Source of the DNA: Candidatus Neoanaerotignum tabaqchaliae
Lineage (GTDB): Bacteria; Bacillota; Clostridia; Lachnospirales; Anaerotignaceae
Length of the DNA stretch: 5,173 bases
Assembly (NCBI GenBank): GCA_904420235.1
Contig: CAJFUS010000043.1
Location: 1 to 5,173 of the forward strand
Direction: 5' to 3'
Below the pieces are notes generated by a model that worked only from the letters and a program-made list of their open reading frames with translations, searched no databases and was not told the origin of the DNA. The translations under genes were made by a program, and so were the position numbers. This document shows, one piece after another, positions 1 to 4,687 of this stretch (its first letter is position 1; every line of letters starts with the position of its first letter).

Positions 1-14
1 ATTAAATTATAAAT

Positions 15-22
15 GAGGTGAT
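15..22 (+). promoter_or_regulatory. Ribosome binding site that sets the DUF1015 start
   Basis: GAGGTGAT matches the anti-Shine-Dalgarno sequence. Its GAGGTG core ends six bases before TTG at 27-29, an ideal spacing. A possible GTG start at 18 lies inside this site and so cannot be the real start. No promoter can be judged because only 14 bases precede it; the gene may be part of an upstream operon. Confidence 0.75.
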
Positions 23-26
23 ATAT

Positions 27-1232
27 TTGGCTGTAATAAAACCATTCAAGGCCCTTCGTCCTGCAAAGGACAAAGTTTCTTTAGTGTCTTCTTTACCATA
101 CGACGTTATATCAAACGACGAGGTAAAAAAAGAAATATCAAACAATCCATACACATTTTTACAAGTTGAAAAATCAATGGTTACAGATGCTAATATTACC
201 AATCCATATCTTGAGGCTGCAGAAAATCTGAAGCGCATGGAAAAAGACGGAATACTAATTGAAGATAAAACGCCATGCATGTATATTTATAGGCTAAGCT
301 CAAAAGGCCATGAACAGACAGGTTTAGCAGCTTGCGTTACAGTAAGCGATTATGAAAACGGTATTATAAAAAAGCATGAACTTACTATTTCTGAAAAACA
401 GCTTGATAGGGAAAATCAAATAAAAGCCTGCATGGCCCATACAAGTCCAATATTCATAACATACCCACAAATGAATGAAATAGACAAAAAAATTGATGAG
501 ATAACAAAGTCTCAGCCTGAATACGAATTTATTTCAAATGACGGCGTAAAACACACTTTTTGGGTAATAAACAACAAAGAAACAATAGACCAGTTGTCCG
601 ATATGTTTTTAAATGTCAGCAGTTTATATATTGCCGATGGACACCATAGAAACGCCGCCGCAGTAAATGTTGCAAAACAGTTTAAAAACAACACTGGGGC
701 TCAAGTTTATCCATGCGTGCTTTTCCCAGATAACCAGCTTAACATATTAAGCTACAATAGAGCAGTATCGGACATAAACGGCTTGTCATCAGATGAGTTT
801 ATAGAAAAAGTGTCGCAGCATTTTTATATAATGCCTTATAACGGTCAAGGGCCTTTTGCGCCATTTATGCCGCACCAGTTTGGTATGCTCTTTGACGGAA
901 AATGGTATATGCTAATGGCCTCAGATGAGATTATACCAGAGCATGGCGTCAATTCTCTTGATGTGGCTATACTTCAAAATAATATACTTAAGCCGATACT
1001 TGGAATAGACAATCCAAGAAACAACAAAAGGCTTATATTTTCCGGCGGCTTTGAAAGTTTATCAGAACTTGAGAAACTTTCTGTATTGGGCAGCGCCAAA
1101 GTAGCCTTCTCACTTTTCCCAACATCAATTAACGATGTTATGTCATTGGCCGACAACAATGAGATAATGCCTCCAAAATCAACATGGTTTGAGCCAAAAT
1201 TAAGAAGTGGCTTTTTAACTCACAAATTCTAA
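27..1232 (+). CDS. DUF1015 family protein, complete
   Basis: The protein has 401 residues, the usual size for full-length DUF1015 proteins, and is predicted to be cytosolic (no signal peptide or membrane segment). The N-terminus MAVIKPFKALRP and the PYDVI motif (residues 24-28), followed by NPYTFLQVEKS from residue 40, are typical of the family. A conserved HE pair lies at 117-118. The family hallmark ADGHHR is at 203-208, followed by an alanine-rich helix. TTG at 27 is chosen because GAGGTG lies six bases upstream and translation then begins with the conserved AVIKPFKA. The gene ends nine bases before an intrinsic terminator. From family knowledge, these genes often sit beside serC and serA (serine biosynthesis) in Firmicutes and Bacteroides, but the upstream neighbour is outside the window. 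The biochemical role is unproven. The DGHHR motif resembles the active-site region of ParB/sulfiredoxin-fold proteins, which include free serine kinases; that link is only inference. Confidence 0.92.
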   Translation: MAVIKPFKALRPAKDKVSLVSSLPYDVISNDEVKKEISNNPYTFLQVEKSMVTDANITNPYLEAAENLKRMEKDGILIEDKTPCMYIYRLSSKGHEQTGLAACVTVSDYENGIIKKHELTISEKQLDRENQIKACMAHTSPIFITYPQMNEIDKKIDEITKSQPEYEFISNDGVKHTFWVINNKETIDQLSDMFLNVSSLYIADGHHRNAAAVNVAKQFKNNTGAQVYPCVLFPDNQLNILSYNRAVSDINGLSSDEFIEKVSQHFYIMPYNGQGPFAPFMPHQFGMLFDGKWYMLMASDEIIPEHGVNSLDVAILQNNILKPILGIDNPRNNKRLIFSGGFESLSELEKLSVLGSAKVAFSLFPTSINDVMSLADNNEIMPPKSTWFEPKLRSGFLTHKF

Positions 1233-1240
1233 ATAACTAT

Positions 1241-1264
1241 CCACCGGCCTATCCGGTGGTTTTT
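1241..1264 (+). terminator. Intrinsic terminator of the DUF1015 gene
   Basis: CCACCGG (1241-1247) pairs perfectly with CCGGTGG (1253-1259) across a five-base loop. A run of five T (1260-1264) follows. It begins nine bases after the stop codon. On the other strand there is no T-run, so it acts rightward only. Confidence 0.92.
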
Positions 1265-1269
1265 CTCAT

Positions 1270-1294
1270 GCAGGCATAGCCCTATGTTCCTTGC
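1270..1294. repeat. Imperfect hairpin, candidate right-end recognition structure of the IS
   Basis: GCAGG (1270-1274) pairs with CC-TGC (1289-1294) with one bulged T, and CATAG (1275-1279) pairs with CTATG (1282-1286) across a two-base loop, giving ten pairs with bulges. IS200/IS605 transposases recognise bulged subterminal hairpins. The place is right for the element's right end, downstream of tnpA and next to the flanking chromosome. This is inference from shape and position. Confidence 0.4.
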
Positions 1295-1324
1295 GTAACA
1301 CATAAACGTGCAACAACAGCTCGC

Positions 1325-1336
1325 CAACTGCATAAA
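1325..1336. repeat. 12-base inverted repeat, partner at 1723-1734
   Basis: CAACTGCATAAA here is the exact reverse complement of 1723-1734. One copy is downstream of the transposase remnant and the other inside its 5' leader hairpin, so in a tnpA transcript the two ends could pair over about 390 bases. IS200 elements do not normally carry terminal inverted repeats; the function is unknown. Confidence 0.5.
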
Positions 1337-1349
1337 ACCTTTACCTGCT

Positions 1350-1364
1350 GCCCGTTCAACGGGC
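1350..1364. repeat. Short GC-rich hairpin after the transposase remnant
   Basis: GCCCGT (1350-1355) pairs with ACGGGC (1359-1364) across a three-base loop, 13 bases downstream of the tnpA stop on the minus strand. It has no T-run on the minus side, so it is a poor terminator. It may be an internal structure of the IS or a 3' end protecting the transcript. Confidence 0.4.
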
Positions 1365-1377
1365 TATTGCTATTGTT

Positions 1378-1698
1378 TTATAGTGTTAACTGTTCTCCTA
1401 ATTTATCGGCTTCTAATTGATGTCTTATATATTCTGCACTCTTTCCTTTTAGATACCCCATAAATTCTGATATGCTTATTTTCGGCGGTATTTCCACAAG
1501 CATACGTACATGGTCTGGACATATTTCGGCTTCTATAATCTTTACTCCCTTCCATTCACATAACTTCCTCAATATTTTCCCTATTTCAACCTTCTTATTT
1601 TTATAAAATACCATTCTCCTGTATTTTGGCGCAAATACTATATTGTATTTGCAATTCCAGCTTGTATGTGATAATTCATTTATATCATTAAGACTTAT
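1378..1698 (-). pseudogene. tnpA: IS200-type Y1 transposase TnpA, inactivated
   Basis: Reading from 1698, the frame gives a typical IS200 transposase start: the stretch LSHTSWNCKYNIVFAPKYRR occupies 1672-1613. It continues through KGVKIIEAEICPDHV and IPPKISISEFMGYLKGKSA, then jumps straight to the C-terminal EYIRHQLEADKLGEQ. The roughly 37 residues that normally lie between, including the FW..GYYVDTVG segment with the catalytic tyrosine, are missing at a junction near 1434/1435, without loss of frame. The metal-binding HUH motif, normally PDHVHML, reads PDHVRML; the second histidine is arginine (CGT, 1504-1506), one transition from CAT. The expected start is ATA (1696-1698), not ATG; the frame opens after a TAG at 1702-1704. 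The first in-frame ATG, at 1614, is internal to the conserved domain. The remaining 106 codons (usual length about 130-155) cannot encode an active single-strand transposase. Confidence 0.88.
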
Positions 1699-1709
1699 CT
1701 CCTAATGTC

Positions 1710-1771
1710 CTCCCTTCGATTATTTATGCAGTTGTCAGACCGCATCTTTATTATAATCGAAGGGAGTTTTT
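1710..1771. promoter_or_regulatory. IS200 leader hairpin: hides the tnpA ribosome site and ends incoming transcripts
   Basis: A perfect 14-base stem joins 1710-1723 with 1753-1766. Within the loop a second imperfect stem forms (around 1726-1733 with 1738-1745, one mismatch). On the minus strand, the tnpA ribosome site GGGAGG (1714-1709) is almost entirely within the 3' arm, so the folded RNA would block translation. On the plus strand the right arm is followed by five T (1767-1771), making an intrinsic terminator for rightward transcripts. Salmonella IS200 is known to use structures of both kinds to keep transposase expression very low; here one hairpin seems to serve both roles. It is well preserved although the gene is dead. 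Confidence 0.7.
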
Positions 1772-1801
1772 ATGTCTGCCTCATCGCCAGAAGGCTATTT
1801 T

Positions 1802-1826
1802 AAACCACGCTGCTATCATGTGGTTT
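1802..1826. repeat. Hairpin, candidate left-end recognition structure of the IS
   Basis: AAACCAC (1802-1808) pairs with GTGGTTT (1820-1826) across an eleven-base loop. It lies outside the leader hairpin and just inside the clc terminator, where the left subterminal hairpin of an IS200 element would be. It could also be a weak bidirectional terminator between the convergent genes; T-rich bases follow it on both strands. Confidence 0.35.
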
Positions 1827-1835
1827 TCTTGATAC

Positions 1836-1865
1836 AAAAATCAGCCGCCGGACAATCCGGCGGCT
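1836..1865 (-). terminator. Intrinsic terminator downstream of the CLC gene
   Basis: AGCCGCCGGA (1843-1852) pairs perfectly over ten bases with TCCGGCGGCT (1856-1865) across a three-base loop. On the minus strand the stem is followed by GA and five T (1840-1836), so it ends leftward transcripts. It lies about 120 bases after the clc stop codon with no gene in between. Confidence 0.82.
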
Positions 1866-1889
1866 TAATATATAAAATAGCTTTTAACA

Positions 1890-1920
1890 AATATTTATAT
1901 ATACCGCATATAAAAATATT
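1890..1920. repeat. AT-rich inverted repeat in the CLC 3' region
   Basis: The twelve bases at 1890-1901 pair with 1909-1920 with one mismatch around a seven-base centre (TACCGCA). It lies between the clc stop and its terminator and has no T-run of note. In DNA this AT-rich it may be chance; it could also be a structure in the 3' untranslated RNA. Confidence 0.3.
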
Positions 1921-1987
1921 CGTTAGTTACTTCAAAAAGGCTATTTTCACCAATTAACAATTAATTATTAACATGATACCTTCATTT

Positions 1988-3214
1988 TTACCCAGCATTT
2001 TTGTCTATAAACTCCGCTTTTGTTTTAGAATATACTATCTTTTGACCGCTATAAAGACCCGTATAGCCAGAAAGCATATAGCTTGTGGCACAAGCGGCCG
2101 CAAAAAATGGAAGGCCCTCGGCACCAAAAAGCTCAACTGAAAGTATCATAGATGTAAGAGGACAGTTTGTAACGCCGCAAAAAAGGCAAATAAGACCAAT
2201 TCCAGCGCCAAAAGAAGAATTAAGCCCTATAATAGGTGAAACTGCGTTTCCAAATGTAGCGCCTGTAAAAAATGCTGGAACTATTTCTCCGCCTTTAAAG
2301 CCCGCTCCTAAAGTGAAAGCCGTAAATATTATTTTAAGTATAAAAGCATACCATACAACCCTTGAAGAAAATGCCTGCTCTATTACAGCCATTCCAGCGC
2401 CATTATAATCCTGTGTTCCCACAACAAAAGTTAGTATAGCCACTATAACTCCGCCGGCTGCAACTCTAACAAACGGATTTGGAGCATATTTTTTATACAT
2501 TCCGGCCACTCTTTTCATAACCACACAAAATACTATGCTTATAAATGCGCATAATATTGAAAGTATTATAACCTTAACTATGTTTTCTATATTAAGACGG
2601 CATATATCAAGTATTCCAAAGTGAGTTGGAGCCACATCAAAAACCTGTGCCACCATAATTCCGGCTAATGAAGATATAACGCATGGAACCAGCGCCGAAA
2701 AGTGCATTATGCCTATACTCACAACCTCTATGGCAAAAACGGCCGCTGTAATGGGAGTTCCAAAAAGTGTGGCAAATGCTGCCGACATACCGCACATAGT
2801 CATTATGTGCATATCCTTTTCATCAAGACCAATTCCATCTCCAATAGCGTTTGATATACTGCTGCCTATTTGAAGGGCAGCTCCTTCTCTTCCTGACGAA
2901 CCTCCAAAAAAGTGAGTAACCATTGTTCCAAGAAATATCATTGGCATTGTTATTATGGGCACCGTCTTTTTTGTACGCACCGTATCAAGCACAAAGTTTG
3001 TACCACCGTCGTTTTCGGCTCCACATACCTTATATATCCACGCTATGTATATACCTCCAAACGGCAAAAGCACAACCAAAAAATAATTGTGAGCAAAAAT
3101 CTCTCCCGAAACTTCTATTGAGTAGTGAAAAGCTGTTCCTACAAAACCAACAATAAGCCCAACCGCCACGGCTATGGCCGCCCATTTGCAGAAAGCCTTT
3201 ATGTCCCCAAACAA
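1988..3214 (-). CDS. CLC-type anion channel/proton antiporter, CLC-F-like
   Basis: An integral membrane protein of 408 residues with hydrophobic helices throughout and no C-terminal CBS domains, the size of short bacterial CLC proteins. GREGA at 108-112 carries the gating glutamate (E110). The later pore motif GFKGGEIVPAFFTGATFGN starts at 305, and SGYTGLYSGQ near the C-terminus holds the likely pore tyrosine Y388. The usual chloride motif GSGIP is absent; the matching region reads NDGGTNFV. GREG, FKGGE.xP and SGxTGxYxxQ are signatures I associate with the fluoride/proton antiporter branch (CLC-F), which protects cells from fluoride. In the characterised CLC-F proteins the pore motif is GGEVTP; here threonine is valine (V312). 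Fluoride, chloride or another anion all remain possible. TTG at 3214 is chosen because GGGGGGA (3226-3221) lies six bases upstream; TTG at 3229 is the alternative but lacks a ribosome site. It has its own promoter and terminator. No fluoride riboswitch is recognisable upstream. Confidence 0.9.
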   Translation of the reverse strand: MFGDIKAFCKWAAIAVAVGLIVGFVGTAFHYSIEVSGEIFAHNYFLVVLLPFGGIYIAWIYKVCGAENDGGTNFVLDTVRTKKTVPIITMPMIFLGTMVTHFFGGSSGREGAALQIGSSISNAIGDGIGLDEKDMHIMTMCGMSAAFATLFGTPITAAVFAIEVVSIGIMHFSALVPCVISSLAGIMVAQVFDVAPTHFGILDICRLNIENIVKVIILSILCAFISIVFCVVMKRVAGMYKKYAPNPFVRVAAGGVIVAILTFVVGTQDYNGAGMAVIEQAFSSRVVWYAFILKIIFTAFTLGAGFKGGEIVPAFFTGATFGNAVSPIIGLNSSFGAGIGLICLFCGVTNCPLTSMILSVELFGAEGLPFFAAACATSYMLSGYTGLYSGQKIVYSKTKAEFIDKNAG

Positions 3215-3285
3215 AATCCGTCCCCCCAAGCAAAAGTTCTACAAAAAACAACTGTTTCTTAAAATATTATTAAAATATCGGTTCA

Positions 3286-3314
3286 ATTTTAACATATAAA
3301 ATAGTTTCTTTCAA
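3286..3314 (-). promoter_or_regulatory. Sigma-A type promoter for the CLC gene
   Basis: On the minus strand TTGAAA (3314-3309) and TAAAAT (3291-3286) are separated by 17 bases. Transcription would start near 3279, leaving a leader of about 65 bases before TTG at 3214. The surrounding DNA is very AT-rich, so chance matches are possible, but spacing and position are right. Confidence 0.55.
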
Positions 3315-3483
3315 TAATATGTCATCTAAAATGTATATTAAATATATTTTTTATAATTATATGAAAAAAATTTACTCAGCATAATATCTTGCTCAAAATC
3401 TCTGAATTAATAAAACAAGCGCTTATTCACTATAAAATCCACTTCTTAAAAACTACAATAACTCTTTTAAAACATGTGTAAAT
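3315..3483. other. AT-rich intergenic spacer, no gene seen
   Basis: Between the rpsI terminator and the CLC promoter I find no coding frame with family resemblance, no tRNA and no riboswitch-like structure. The only element of note is a palindrome AAGCGCTT at 3418-3425. The whole gene-free stretch 3215-3643 therefore holds the CLC promoter and leader, this spacer, the ribosomal terminator and the rpsI 3' tail. Confidence 0.6.
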
Positions 3484-3529
3484 AAAAAAAGAGATGCTTT
3501 CCTTATTTTAAACAGAAAAACATCTCTTT
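3484..3529 (-). terminator. Intrinsic terminator of the rplM-rpsI transcript
   Basis: CATCTCTTT (3521-3529) pairs over nine bases with AAAGAGATG (3488-3496). The stem can extend inward by A/T pairs around a bulge. On the minus strand it is followed by a run of seven T (3490-3484), then more T-rich sequence. It lies 115 bases after the rpsI stop and separates the ribosomal operon from the CLC gene. Confidence 0.85.
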
Positions 3530-3643
3530 AAATGTTTTTATTATGCGGCTTTACTTAAAAGTATACTTTCCGCCTTTTCAGTCATCCTTAAAACCTTTAG
3601 AACAGCATCGTTATTTGTTTTAAGTAGAGTAAAGCTCCAGTGA
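3530..3643 (-). other. rpsI 3' untranslated tail with a small open frame
   Basis: The 114 bases between the rpsI stop and the terminator are longer than usual. One frame, overlapping the rpsI end and different from the rpsI frame, stays open to a TAA at 3541-3543. It reads FTLLKTNNDAVLKVLRMTEK for twenty residues and then AESILLSKAA. The only ATG (3583-3585) would give a 14-residue peptide, with AAAGG eight bases upstream. GCTTTAC (3548-3554 on the plus strand, preceded by G) can pair with GTAAAGC (3629-3635), and AAAGTATACTTT (3558-3569) is a perfect palindrome. It may be a gene remnant or a structured 3' end; no function is claimed. Confidence 0.3.
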
Positions 3644-4036
3644 TTATCTCTTGGAGAACTGTGGAGCACGTCTGGCTTTTTTAAGACCATATTTCTTTCT
3701 TTCCTTCATTCTCGGGTCACGAGTAAGGAAACCAGCTTTCTTTAATGAAGGTCTGTAATCAGCGTCAGCCTCAAGAAGTGCTCTTGATATACCGTGTCTA
3801 ATAGCTCCAGCCTGTCCTGTAAATCCGCCGCCTTTAACATTAACAAGTACATCAAACTTAGCGCCTGTCTCTGTAAGCTCAAGAGGCTGACGAACAATAA
3901 GTTTTAATGTCTCAAGTCCGAAATAATCGTCAATGCTTCTTTTATTAATTGTAATGTTGCCGTTTCCGGGTACTAAGTATACTCTGGCAACAGATGATTT
4001 TCTTCTTCCAGTGCCGTAATATCTTGCTACTGCCAT
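3644..4036 (-). CDS. rpsI: 30S ribosomal protein S9
   Basis: A complete 130-residue protein, the normal bacterial length. It opens MAVARYYGTGRRKSSVARVY and contains the S9 signature GGGFTGQAGAIRHGISRAL at residues 69-87. It ends in the basic tail KKARRAPQFSKR, whose final lysine-arginine reaches the P-site tRNA in the small subunit. The start is fixed by AAGGAGG (4050-4044), seven bases upstream of ATG. It follows rplM by 25 bases and is co-transcribed with it, the near-universal bacterial pairing. Nothing suggests truncation or transfer. Confidence 0.99.
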   Translation of the reverse strand: MAVARYYGTGRRKSSVARVYLVPGNGNITINKRSIDDYFGLETLKLIVRQPLELTETGAKFDVLVNVKGGGFTGQAGAIRHGISRALLEADADYRPSLKKAGFLTRDPRMKERKKYGLKKARRAPQFSKR

Positions 4037-4061
4037 TTTGCTTCCTCCTTATAATACTCTG

Positions 4062-4499
4062 TTATGCGTTGATTTCTAAAACTTCAGGTTTCTGAGCCGC
4101 ATGCTTGTGGTCAGGTCCGGCGTAAACATGAAGCTTTTTAATCATGTTCCTGCCAAGTGTATTTTTAGGAAGCATACCCTTTACAGCGTGCATAACAACA
4201 GCCTCAGGCTTTGTTTCCAACATTCTTCTAAGTGTAATTTCTTTAAGACCGCCAATATAACCTGTGTGATGATAGTATTTTTTCTGGTCTAACTTTTTGC
4301 CTGTAACAGCAATTTTATCGGCATTTATAACTATAACATAATCTCCTGTGTCAACAAAAGATGTATAAATAGGCTTATTTTTTCCTCTTAAAACTTTAGC
4401 GATTTCTGAAGCGAGACGACCAAGGTTTTTGCCTTCGGCGTCCACAACATACCATTTTCTCTCAACATTGGCCGCACTTGGCATGTATGTTGTTCTCAT
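4062..4499 (-). CDS. rplM: 50S ribosomal protein L13
   Basis: A complete 145-residue protein, slightly above the usual 142-145. It starts MRTTYMPSAANVERKWYVVD, has the conserved LGRLAS..A..LRGK segment near residues 26-40, and the L13 signature from A105 to G128 (AVKGMLPKNTLGRNMIKKLH, then VYAGPDH). L13 binds 23S rRNA early in large-subunit assembly. The start at 4499 is fixed by AAGGAGG (4515-4509) with nine bases between; the open frame continues to 4586, but that part is the untranslated leader. The gene is preceded by its own promoter and a structured leader, and followed by rpsI in the same transcript. Read-through from truA is also likely because no terminator lies between them. Confidence 0.99.
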   Translation of the reverse strand: MRTTYMPSAANVERKWYVVDAEGKNLGRLASEIAKVLRGKNKPIYTSFVDTGDYVIVINADKIAVTGKKLDQKKYYHHTGYIGGLKEITLRRMLETKPEAVVMHAVKGMLPKNTLGRNMIKKLHVYAGPDHKHAAQKPEVLEINA

Positions 4500-4640
4500 A
4501 TTAATTAACCTCCTTAAAAATAGCTGAAAAGCGCCCAAACATAATACCACAGTGAGGGAAACCGAGGCACAAGCGGACACATACAATTAATATATTTAAA
4601 ACCCGGGGCTAATCGAGTTTCTAAGTGGCTTAAACACAAT
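4500..4640 (-). promoter_or_regulatory. Structured 5' leader of rplM, candidate L13 autoregulatory leader
   Basis: From the likely transcription start near 4640 to the rplM ATG is about 140 bases, long for a simple leader. On the minus strand, AAACTCG (4620-4614) pairs with CGGGTTT (4605-4599), with one G-U, around an eight-base loop. GCCC in that loop (4609-4606) can pair with GGGC (4536-4533), a possible pseudoknot. GCCAC (4629-4625) can pair with GTGGT (4550-4546) as an outer helix. Ribosomal protein leaders that bind L13 are known upstream of rplM in Firmicutes (the Rfam L13 leader). Position and helix content fit, but I cannot test the match to that model. In the expected scheme, excess L13 would bind here and reduce expression of rplM and rpsI. 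Confidence 0.5.
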
Positions 4641-4646
4641 AATTGG

Positions 4647-4676
4647 ATTATATTATAAATAAAAGGCTTCTGTCAA
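4647..4676 (-). promoter_or_regulatory. Consensus sigma-A promoter for rplM-rpsI
   Basis: On the minus strand TTGACA (4676-4671) and TATAAT (4652-4647) match the consensus at all twelve positions with an 18-base spacer. The -35 box begins 12 bases after the truA stop codon. It would give the two ribosomal genes strong expression independent of the upstream operon. Confidence 0.85.
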
Positions 4677-4687
4677 GGTATTTTTAC

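Larger units (their letters stand above)
1266..1840 (-). mobile_element. Decayed IS200-type element (IS200/IS605 family), ends approximate
   Basis: The stretch holds a Y1 transposase remnant plus the non-coding flanks expected of IS200: a long hairpin just upstream of tnpA (1710-1766) and subterminal hairpin candidates near both tips (1270-1294 and 1802-1826). IS200 elements lack terminal inverted repeats and make no target duplication, so the tips cannot be fixed by eye. These coordinates run from just after the DUF1015 terminator to the start of the clc terminator. The stretch is about 575 bases. Adding roughly 110 bases for the deleted transposase middle gives about 690, close to the usual 700 for IS200. 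No tnpB is present, as expected for this subgroup. It lies between convergent genes and disrupts neither. All machinery for autonomous movement is broken; movement by a transposase supplied elsewhere in the genome is conceivable. Confidence 0.65.

Noticed and set aside
1378..1614. A functional 78-residue transposase starting at ATG 1614
   Set aside because: The homologous frame extends upstream to about 1698, so this ATG is internal, and the tyrosine and the second histidine are missing.
1772..1957. 61-codon plus-strand frame
   Set aside because: It crosses the IS left flank and the GC-rich clc terminator hairpin, has no family resemblance and only begins right after a T-run of a terminator.
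2085..2408. 107-codon open frame antisense to the CLC gene
   Set aside because: It is fully inside the CLC gene on the opposite strand, has no recognisable domain and no ribosome site of note, and is explained by the codon pattern of the real gene.
3030..3251. 73-codon minus-strand frame overlapping the CLC start
   Set aside because: It is an out-of-frame reading of the CLC N-terminus; the CLC frame itself is conserved from its first helix.
4500..4586. Extension of the rplM frame upstream to an ATG at 4586
   Set aside because: The extra 29 residues do not belong to L13, while a perfect AAGGAGG lies nine bases before the ATG at 4499. The stretch is the structured leader.
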